Assembly (NCBI GenBank): GCA_023014485.1
Contig: JAJOZX010001565.1
Coordinates: 656,001 to 720,000, forward strand
Source: Bathynomus jamesi
Taxonomy: Eukaryota > Arthropoda > Malacostraca > Isopoda > Cirolanidae
DNA length: 64,000 nt
Direction of reading: 5' to 3'
Position 1 is the stretch's first letter, and every line of letters begins with the position of its first letter. This document shows positions 54,992 to 62,447 of this stretch, one piece after another. The notes under the pieces were generated by a model. It was not told where the DNA came from and searched no databases. It worked only from the letters and a program-made list of their open reading frames with translations. The translations under genes and the position numbers were made by a program.

Positions 54992-55727
54992 AGCGGCAAT
55001 TGAAATAATCTTCTAAATCGTTACGACAACTGCGCGTTATATAAAGAAATAGTTCTTCAGGGTGAACGGTGTAGGTGAGCTCAGCCTTGTACCGATCAAT
55101 TGCTTTGTACCAAAGTTCATGGTATTTCAAAGAGTCTAAACTTTTTAAATAAACATCCAGCACTAGACCATTCTCACCAGCCCTACACTCGGTAAACCCA
55201 TCGAGCAGAGCAGTGTATGCGTATTCAAGTACTGTATCAAAATAAAACATATCCGTAACACGCGCGTCTAATATAGGTTTCAGTTTACGGAATCCGACGA
55301 TTTCAAACATTCTGTCGAGGATGAAACGGTTTCGCGTAGGAATAAGAGCGTTATTATCAGAAGCATTCTTCCACATCAGCCTTATATCAATGCACGGCCG
55401 ATCGTTATTTATACACAACGTACATACAACGGCGTATGAGGGTGCGTCACTAATCTGCTCTCTTCTTGTACCTACGTTAGCAGGTATTTTATAACGATCT
55501 TCACTCCACTTCTCAACTATCACAAGGATTCTATTCATCTCCTCGATACTTAAATAAACCCGTTTGTTTGTCGGTCTACATTCCGTTTCCAGTACATAGC
55601 TAATGGTACCGGAATTACGCCTGAACACGCGCAACGATTTCGTCACGGACACATCGTACGAGGCGTTGAGAATGCTGCTCAAAGGAAGTTCCATCGTATT
55701 CGAAGAGCGCACGTCCACTCGGCTCAA
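54981..55727 (-). CDS. Polinton-associated protein of unknown function (248 aa)
   Basis: Uninterrupted ORF with two possible starts, 55727 or 55694 (MELPLSSILNASYDV). It is mixed alpha/beta, with CTLCINNDRPC cysteines near residue 105 and CRNDLEDYFNC near the C-terminus. No enzymatic motif or membrane segment is visible. Its intact state next to degraded Polinton genes is notable. It lies downstream of a polymerase C-terminal fragment and upstream of the 114-aa ORF, with overlap. I do not recognise the family. Confidence 0.65.
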   Translation of the reverse strand: MSRVDVRSSNTMELPLSSILNASYDVSVTKSLRVFRRNSGTISYVLETECRPTNKRVYLSIEEMNRILVIVEKWSEDRYKIPANVGTRREQISDAPSYAVVCTLCINNDRPCIDIRLMWKNASDNNALIPTRNRFILDRMFEIVGFRKLKPILDARVTDMFYFDTVLEYAYTALLDGFTECRAGENGLVLDVYLKSLDSLKYHELWYKAIDRYKAELTYTVHPEELFLYITRSCRNDLEDYFNCRYVE

Positions 55728-55905
55728 GCTCTGAGATAACTATGAGCCGTGTGAGGCACGCAAGTAGGCAGGAATGGTTCGACGGGCGGCTGACTCGATG
55801 ATACGTGAATGGGCTTGTTCCGCGAGTCGAATTGTTGTACCGGTACAAGAATATCACTACCAGCCTACGCCCCAGACATTTTGGATAAGAACTAGGAACA
55901 TTTTA

Positions 55906-56497
55906 CTAAACATCTCCACACTCAGGCGCACTATTTGAGAGGAACATATGTTCATATTTTTCCTTTCTGCCCATCAAACGATACTCGTCTCTAAACTCTG
56001 TTAAAAATTCACGCAGGGCACTAGCCACAACCTCACTACGAACCTCATCATGATATACGTTAATATAGTGATAAAAATACTTAAGATTGTCCATGATCAC
56101 GAGATTCACATTTCCAGTCGTAGGGTATGAGTAATCGACATGGTGTAGCATGACGTAATACCGCTTGTCACACCACCCATCAGCAAGACTCATTATCCAT
56201 ACCTGCTGCTTCTCTTCTGCACGCGTTGTTTCTTTTACTTCACGGTGTATGTGAGACTTTATAAAGTTTAGCTCTGCAGTATACTTCAGCACATCGTCTG
56301 TGCAACGAAAGCCTTCAACGGTCTCACCAGAACATCCGTAGAGTATTTGTACATCTTGGAACTTCGCACAATCCAATGTGTTTTTTAAAAGAGGCATAGG
56401 AGGGATGAATAGGAAGTTTTTCGGTATCCACCACATCCTGGCACTTTACTGAATACCATTTCGTAAACGTTGTACAAGCAATATTAAAGGTAGCCAT
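55906..56497 (-). pseudogene. Polinton-associated unknown protein, one frameshift
   Basis: The body 56436-55906 (VQILYGCSGETVEGFRC, VWIMSLADGWCDKRYYVML, YHYINVYHDEVRSEVV) is open. A likely start, MATFNIACTTFTKWYSVKCQ, lies in another frame at 56497, joining near 56430 by a one-base shift. About 185 residues in total. No known domain. It is separated from the polymerase fragment by a microsatellite-rich 340-bp gap. I do not recognise it. Confidence 0.55.
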
Positions 56498-56524
56498 TTG
56501 AATACACGTCTGATCTGAATACAC

Positions 56525-56625
56525 GTCTGATCTCTCGGGCTTACTGCGGTCGACTGACCACGCAGGGATTCCCAGATAGTAGCATGACTCACGGTCTTAC
56601 AGTGGGCGGAGCTTAGAACTTTCAC

Positions 56626-56668
<43 letters not shown>

Positions 56669-56841
56669 GGAGAAAGTGAAACGCTATTTGAAACATGATT
56701 TATTTAATAAACGAGATATTCAAGTTATATATATTTACAAATACGATTTAATAAACGAGATATTCAAGTTATATATATATATATATATATATATATTTAC
56801 AAATAGATACGATTATATACAAGACGTGTGAGTTAGAAGCA
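56525..56841. repeat. Microsatellite-rich gap: (CA)n and duplicated ATTTAATAAACGAG
   Basis: CA repeat at about 56630-56666, then ATTTAATAAACGAGATATTC twice (near 56698 and 56746), each followed by ATATATAT tracts. Confidence 0.85.
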
Positions 56842-57670
56842 TCATTGGTATCCAAAGGGTACGGTATCATAGGTACCAGGTAACTGGTAACGTTTCCTAT
56901 AGGTGTTACGGCACACCATCGTACCCCTAAGTTCCTTCACGCCCCCCAGCTTCTGCGCCCGAAAATTGTGGGTGCCTACAATTAGTTGGTGAGGTTGTTC
57001 ATCCAAACATACTAGATCCTTCAACGACTCAAAGTTAACAACCTCCCGATTCGCATGGTTGAGCGTAATACCCTTTGCCTTCACGATATATTTCATTTCA
57101 TCCCCCACCCTCACCCGTACCCCATAAGTCTTAGGTCCTGTTGAGGCAAAAGAGTCGGCGTATGCGTTGTCCCCATACTCATCCTTGATCTCATCAGTGA
57201 GCTCGCCGAGGAACTCCCCAATAGTGGGCATGTATTCACCCTCCCTCTCTGTGAATATCACGCTATCTGTATCGGCATACAATACTCTCCGCCCAAGAGA
57301 ATGCAATAGACCCCAAAGTTTTATACGGCGTAGGCTGTTGTGAAGCTGGCCACAGGTATGTTTGTAACCCTTGAGGTATCTGTGGCAAATTCAGTGTTGT
57401 TGTACTTTATTACGTAAGTATTACCTACATTTACGATCTCCATGACCTCTTTATCGGGGGCATTGGCATAATCCCAGACATCGCTATAACTTTGTGCCAA
57501 ATGAATGCTCCCTCTGCCGGTATTCTGCGCAAATTTTCCCCATAGACTGTTTAGACACAACTTTGCACTAAAGCGCTTGCCAGGATTCTTTACAATTTGG
57601 ACACGATCAAGTTGTATACCTTCGCGGTCGCGGTAACGTTGAATATAGGCAGACTTTTCATCATCTATTG
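56842..57670 (-). pseudogene. Polinton DNA polymerase B, C-terminal fragment
   Basis: The frame from about 57668 contains the motif B region KLCLNSLWGKFAQNTGRG, and after a one-base shift near 57318 the catalytic motif C, YADTDSVIF, with KYIVKAKGITL further on (thumb). Family B polymerases of Polintons are protein-primed and copy the element. The exonuclease domain, motif A and N-terminal region are missing at 57670, where sequence switches to the capsid gene. Orientation is opposite to the polymerase gene at 62448. The shift plus truncation make it non-functional. Confidence 0.9.
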
Positions 57671-57694
57671 TAAAACACTATATACATCTATATT

Positions 57695-58290
57695 TCAATT
57701 AAGTGTGTAATTATTTAATTCATCTACCATATTGTGGTGCAACCGTCCAAAACACTCGTATATTTTCTTTTTAGAATTTTTAAATTTGTCCTTTATACTA
57801 TTTTCATCTTTAGTTTGATAATATCCCTCCGCACTTAAAAAGGTAGCCTTCGCTTCTTTGGAAAAGTTGAGGACATTTTCCAAATAGGCTCGTAGATGAT
57901 AGTACCCCGTGCCTGCCGATATGTTGGTCTGATTTAAATATACGTCACACTGGTTGAATATGGCGTGCAGAAAGTTTGTTTCAGGGTATACAGCATATTT
58001 GTCATCGCAGGCCGTTCCATCAGAATGGGCTATACGTAGCTTAGCGTACATGTGCACACAGCTTGGATAAAAAAAGTAAGGACCTGAGCTGGGTATCACG
58101 AATTCTATAGGTGCACTCGGTGAACTAATTGTGTTTAAAGGGTTAATTGTAATAAAGTCACTGTGCTCAATAGAAACTTGGGTTGGCGGGAGCTCAAAAA
58201 AGGACAGCTCCGATTTACAGCATTTGTGAACTACATGGGTGGATGAAGCGTGCCATGGCGAAATAGTGACTCCTCTCTCGACAAGTGGTA
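57695..58290 (-). pseudogene. Polinton major capsid protein, N-terminal fragment
   Basis: About 190 residues resembling the first part of the double jelly-roll capsid protein of Polintons and adintoviruses: YPETNFLHAIFNQCDVYLNQ, GTGYYHLRAYLENVLNFSKE and ECFGRLHHNM. Upstream, LSFFELPPTQVSI and PSAPIEFVIPSSGPYFF extend to near 58290 in the same frame, but no ATG is present before an upstream TGA, so the start is lost or unusual. The usual length is around 500-600 residues. Roughly two-thirds, including the second jelly roll, is missing at the junction near 57690. Identification is by family pattern. Confidence 0.75.
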
Positions 58291-58358
58291 AACAAACTAT
58301 GATTCATGAGATCAATATCTTAGCTTATATCAGTCAAAAAAGTGGTCAACCATAGGTT

Positions 58359-58715
58359 TCATTCGCTTACAGCATTTCTTTTTTGATAGCCTTTACGTTT
58401 AATACCACGTGACCCCTTCTTCTTCCGGGGAGCCCTATTCTTCTTCCCGCCACCACGCATTTTTCTCTTTGCATCTTTGATGATTTCGTTCCGTGTACGC
58501 TTAAATGTTTTTTTTAGAGCTTCTTTAGGTTTAGCCCCGGCCAATATGTCTTCTGCAGTGTTAAGGCCTGATTGTAGCGCTTTTCTTCCAAGGTATCTGG
58601 CACCCCTCTTCAGCAAAGGAACAGCCGTACGTAGTATGGATGAAAAAATGGATCCAAGTCCACTACCGCGCTGGTATCGCATCCCTCGATAGACGGTGAA
58701 AGGCTTTCTATCCAT
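58359..58715 (-). CDS. Polinton basic capsid/core-associated protein (118 aa)
   Basis: Small protein with MRYQRGSGLGSIFSSILRTA, an amphipathic segment LLKRGARYLGRKALQSGL, then a strongly basic tail (KRKMRGGGKKNRAPRKKKG). The Gly-rich start plus amphipathic helix plus basic tail resembles the membrane-active or DNA-binding core proteins of Polintons and adenovirus-like capsids (pVI/pX-like). Its ATG overlaps the stop of the penton gene as TAATG at 58717-58713. Intact. Role in DNA condensation or membrane penetration is inference. Confidence 0.75.
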   Translation of the reverse strand: MDRKPFTVYRGMRYQRGSGLGSIFSSILRTAVPLLKRGARYLGRKALQSGLNTAEDILAGAKPKEALKKTFKRTRNEIIKDAKRKMRGGGKKNRAPRKKKGSRGIKRKGYQKRNAVSE

Positions 58716-59572
58716 TATAACTCAGTGCGTCGAAAGTGTAGCTTCACTGTTAAGCTCCCGTTACCGAATGGGAAGTTTTCGCCCTCAATCGTTCTTATAT
58801 ATATTGTGATATTGGTTATTAAATTAGTTGCGACATTCACATAATGGGGCCTGTCATATGTAATACTCAAACTCCTTCCTCTATGGTTGGGGATGTGAGC
58901 AATGCGCAGCAGGCGTGCCTGGGTATCCCCAACAAACTGGTGCTCCACTATATTACTGTAAATATAGCACATGTCTGGGGACCTTTCAGCCAATTTCTCC
59001 ATCTTCAATTGATACATTAATCTGGACAAGTTATACTGTGTCTCGTGAAATGTGTCTCTTTGGAAGGCTGCGCTATATCGGCCGTTGGTTAGAATTTTGA
59101 ACTTTCTATGTTCTTTAAGACGTCTGTTAGTCTTTGATTTTAGGATTAGTGTATGTGCAGGGTTATTTACGATTTCATATACTAAATCATTCGTAAGGTT
59201 TGAGTTTCTTAAACTCACGTTTAAGCCTCTCACAACATCCTCGGCCGAACCATATTGACCCGGCCCTAGTCTTACTTCTGTACTGTAATACCGTGTAATC
59301 TTAGTCCGAGCGATGCGCATAGTTTCATCCATAGCTACCCCAGCTTTTTCACACTCGTCAATGTCTCTAAGAATCGTAAAAACGGTTTCTTTATGTTCAA
59401 TATTTAAAAAGACGGTGTCCAGCTGAATTTCGCATATCCCCACCTCATACGAATCACGACCCAATTCAATGTGCCCATGGAGTTCTGTTACAAAGTTGGC
59501 TAGCGTGTTGTTAGGGTGTACAGACAGGGACGAGGAGGACGGGAGTGTGACGTAGAAATGGTTAGGAGCCAT
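58715..59572 (-). CDS. Polinton penton-like minor capsid protein (285 aa)
   Basis: Intact ORF starting MAPNHFYVTLPSSSSLSVHP, then NNTLANFVTELHGHIEL and SYEVGICEIQLDTV. These blocks (FYVTLPS, PNNT-L-F, WEVG/YEVG--EIQ) are typical of the minor capsid (penton) protein of Polintons. Mostly beta-strand, as for a jelly roll. It starts 8 bases after the integrase stop at 59581 and its TAA overlaps the next ATG. All of this suggests one polycistronic or closely packed transcript. Most similar by pattern to Polinton/adintovirus proteins; the exact lettered name is not assigned here. Confidence 0.85.
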   Translation of the reverse strand: MAPNHFYVTLPSSSSLSVHPNNTLANFVTELHGHIELGRDSYEVGICEIQLDTVFLNIEHKETVFTILRDIDECEKAGVAMDETMRIARTKITRYYSTEVRLGPGQYGSAEDVVRGLNVSLRNSNLTNDLVYEIVNNPAHTLILKSKTNRRLKEHRKFKILTNGRYSAAFQRDTFHETQYNLSRLMYQLKMEKLAERSPDMCYIYSNIVEHQFVGDTQARLLRIAHIPNHRGRSLSITYDRPHYVNVATNLITNITIYIRTIEGENFPFGNGSLTVKLHFRRTEL

Positions 59573-59580
59573 GTTGCATA

Positions 59581-60645
59581 CTATTTAAGCTTCATTATTG
59601 CATCAGCTTTTATATAGGTGTTGAAGCTTTCTGGGTACCCTAGCCATTTCACCAGGTACATTTTTCTCCTTCCTGAACCTTTGCTTCCTAAAATTTTCTC
59701 AATTTTAAACACATTTTTTTCTAAATTAAACGCAACTTTCTGCAATTCCTCGCGGTAAAAGCCTCCTGAGATTTCTTCCCCATTCAAATCTTCAATGTAA
59801 TACATCATTATCTCACCTTTAGGTCTCACAGCCCTAACTTTAAAAATCTCGCGTGTCCATCCTTGCTCAAAACCCTTTGCGAATTTATTCCCCGAACGCG
59901 ACAGCCTTACATAATCATTGATTTTGAAGCGCACAGAGTGTGGTGGTGGTGGTGGTGTGGTGATCCATCTCTTCTCGGGAGCGTACCTCTTTCTAAAACT
60001 TCGTTAGGTGTTGCCCCAATCGTGCGATGGTGTGAGCGGTTGTAGGATGATGCCAATGATTCCAGAATGTCTAGAAATCTGTATGTGTTTTTATGTGTAA
60101 AATAACGGTGCATGCGTTCCTTTATGGTGCGCTGAACTCTTTCAGCTAAAGAAGCCTTATGTATAGAATTGGTTGTGTAATAGCTGATATTAAACTCTGT
60201 CAACATATTCTGAAAAGCACGGCCTATAAACTCCTTCCCCATATCCGTACAAAAATAGCCAGGAACCCTGTTTTCTTTTAACATTAGCGTTTTGGTGGCT
60301 TTAGCAACTGTTTCAGGTGATTTATTTTTCAGAGGAACTAGCCACAGATATCTAGAGAACACGTCTATTATGAATAGAATGTAGCGGTAACCATCGTTAT
60401 ACACAGAATATCTTTGCATGTCTGTTAAATCTGCTTGCCAAATAGAATCAATCGAGGAAGCCGTTGTCTTGGCTGTTTTAAACCTTTTCTTACAGGCTTA
60501 TGAAGCGTATAAGCGTCCTGCTCCCTCAAAAATCTTTCAACATCTTTTTTCCTACTCCGTAAACACTTCTGTACAGTCTATCTACGCCGCCGTAAGAGGA
60601 TGGGGTAGAAATGTCATAATAGCGTTTAGTTAATACGTTAGCCAT
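59581..60645 (-). pseudogene. Polinton retroviral-type integrase with C-terminal chromodomain
   Basis: ATG at 60645 (MANVLTKRYYDISTPSSYGG). Catalytic core: SIWQADLTDMQRY (first D), YFCTDMGKEFIGRAF (second D) and KASLAERVQRTIKERM (E, 33 residues after the second D as read). IDVFSRYLWLVPLK and YNRSHHRTIGATPNEVL are typical of this family. The end has an SH3-like region and a chromodomain, YLVKWLGYPESFNTYI. One-base shifts occur in an A run near 60555 and near 60488, and a (GGT)n tract near 59940 breaks the frame between core and tail. The catalytic residues are all present, so decay is slight. Confidence 0.92.
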
Positions 60646-60709
60646 TTGCGTATTTTATAGGCACGTGGGTAGGGTTGGTTTAACCTCTTCTTGCTCCTCT
60701 TCAAAGGTG

Positions 60710-60918
60710 TTACCGCCGGGGTGACGGCGCCTTCAATTGTGTCACAGGCGTTGCATGTTCCAAGTCTTTTAACCTGTTCAGATTTCCTATCAACGTTTTA
60801 GGGACATTTATTTGTTGTAGTCTTGCTTTAATATGCTTCCATCCTGATGGTGATGGCCTATCCCACTTTCTCACCAGATCATGGACAATGTCTATATTCA
60901 ATCCCTAGACTTCAAAAA

Positions 60919-60955
<37 letters not shown>

Positions 60956-61411
60956 TCGATCCCTGTACCTTTGATCCTTCCACAATGATTCCCCTGTATC
61001 GGTCCATTGTATGGCGGATCCTCATTCAATAGATTATAAAGACTTAAGCCTTTACTCCTCAATGTAAGTGGGAGGGTATTTTTTAATACATGTTCGATAT
61101 GTTGTGTGGCTAATCTTTTTGGTTGGTCAGCTGTGTCGCCGGGTACAGATGTCGCCATCGTCCCCCGTGCTGTGCCTAATAACCACAGGAATCTCTGTAG
61201 GGCTCTTATAATTTTCGTACTCGTGAAGAAATTTCTGCAGAGCTTCTTGGTATAAGATTCTTTTCTCATCAGATGTTTTTTCACTGTTTAATAGGGCTAA
61301 CAATTCGCTTTCCATTCTTTTAAGTCTGCTTTTACGGGGATCTAGATACGTGTCTGGATTCCTTTGCAGTGATGCGTACACCTCGTGGGGAATCACTACC
61401 ACTTTCTTCAT
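60710..61411 (-). pseudogene. Conserved Polinton coiled-coil protein, broken by a poly(A) insertion
   Basis: ATG at 61411 (MKKVVVIPHEVYASLQRNPD), charged coiled-coil region (SRLKRMESELLALLNSEKTS), then TLPLTLRSKGLSLYNLLNED and, after the insertion, VHDLVRKWDRPSPSGWKHIK. This order, with a P-x-x-x-R-x-K-x-L-Y region and a GSN-I-DL block, is found in an uncharacterised protein common to Polintons. Function unknown. Frame changes at about 61170 and 60985, and an A-rich insertion at 60907-60953, disrupt it. Identification is by pattern memory. Confidence 0.65.
60907..60953. repeat. 47-bp A-rich insertion with 11-bp duplication
   Basis: AGACTTC followed by about 35 A-rich bases and TAC. It is flanked by ATTCAATCCCT (60896-60906) and ATTCGATCCCT (60954-60964). 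Confidence 0.85.
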
Positions 61412-61733
61412 TATATTAATCTAGTCAGTAAAGGACCCAAAAATGAAAATAAGATGGGGAGAAATGACCCTCCTGTTTGTACAATAATTCGCTTTTTCTT
61501 CGCTACAGTTTGGCTTTTACGAGCGAGTGCACGTATTATGTTCTTGTAGCGGCGTAGGCGAGCCTTCTGATGGGTTTTCATTGATACATTGCAATTTATA
61601 ACGTTAAGACAGATTTCACAGATGCATTTTAAAAGTCGGCATCGATATTTTTAATAAACATCTGCTGCATTGCCCGAGGCAGTCGATGATAGATTTTTAT
61701 TAATTCACGGTATTTCTTTAGTCTCTTTGTCAT
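61411..61733 (-). pseudogene. Small conserved Polinton protein with hydrophobic C-terminus (about 107 aa, one frameshift)
   Basis: ATG at 61733 (MTKRLKKYRELIKIYHRLPR), a middle part with CICEICLNVINCNVS, basic KARLRRYKNIIRALARKS, and a hydrophobic end, GGSFLPILFSFLGPLLTRLI. A single missing T in the run at about 61632 breaks the frame. The ATG overlaps the ATPase stop as ATGA, and its own TAA overlaps the next gene's ATG as TAATG. A similar basic protein with hydrophobic tail occurs in many Polintons. The role is unknown and may be membrane or capsid association. Confidence 0.7.
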
Positions 61734-62368
61734 TCTGGAATATACACCGTTTCAGGCTCGTTTGGAAATATATTAGTTCGCAGAAGCACTCTAAACGTGT
61801 TTCGCGGATGAAGGTCGCAAAGCAAATATCCGTAACGCGTGCTTGTAGCTTCTTTATAAACTTCCAAAAACTCCTTACGCTGATTCGGGAACATTTGATT
61901 GGCTAATACCCCAATTTGTGATACATCTCTACGTTGCGCGAATAAGACTAGATATTTCGTATTTAACGACACATCGCGCATGTATCTATTTTTGAAAAAT
62001 AGATTCTGATTGATGAAGAACACGCTTATGTTAAGATGGTGGGAGAATACTGTAAATGTCTCGGCAAACGTTTTATCCATCTCCAACATGAGATCGTCAA
62101 TTACAATGATTGTATGTTCATTTCCCTTTAACGAATTAACGTCATATACGCCTTTGTGGAACAAAATATCATCTTGGTACTCGTTGAACACCGATTGATA
62201 CGTCGAATAGCACCATATAACTTTATGCACAAATTTCGAGAACATCTCCCCCTTTTCTTTAATGATTTTAAGCATAAACACAGTTTTACCACATCCTGTA
62301 GGTCCAGATATAATACATGTGGATGGGCTCGTGAATCTGAATTTTTCTACAGAGTCCATTTCTAACAC
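61730..62368 (-). CDS. Polinton FtsK/HerA-type packaging ATPase (212 aa)
   Basis: Intact ATPase of the poxvirus A32-like, HerA/FtsK group that pumps genome DNA into the capsid. Walker A IISGPTGCGKTVFMLK (residues 19-34), Walker B TIIVIDDLM (about 86-94), and FINQNLFFKNRYMRDVSLN with the sensor glutamine. The length of about 210 residues is usual for Polintons. Starts at 62368 (MLEMDSVEKFRF), 79 bases from the divergent polymerase frame, suggesting a shared bidirectional promoter. The next gene starts inside its stop codon. Confidence 0.93.
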   Translation of the reverse strand: MLEMDSVEKFRFTSPSTCIISGPTGCGKTVFMLKIIKEKGEMFSKFVHKVIWCYSTYQSVFNEYQDDILFHKGVYDVNSLKGNEHTIIVIDDLMLEMDKTFAETFTVFSHHLNISVFFINQNLFFKNRYMRDVSLNTKYLVLFAQRRDVSQIGVLANQMFPNQRKEFLEVYKEATSTRYGYLLCDLHPRNTFRVLLRTNIFPNEPETVYIPE

Positions 62369-62447
62369 GTCACACTCCTCAGTGAGTCATTTACAAAATA
62401 TTACAAATTTTGAGTGCTGATCCTTATATTTCTTCTCCCACAGAACC
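62369..62447. promoter_or_regulatory. Probable bidirectional promoter between ATPase and polymerase
   Basis: A 79-bp spacer between divergent frames. On the plus strand it contains GTGAGT (62384-62389) and TTTCTTCTCCCACAG (62428-62442), which look like splice donor and acceptor. No clear TATA box was seen. Confidence 0.4.
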
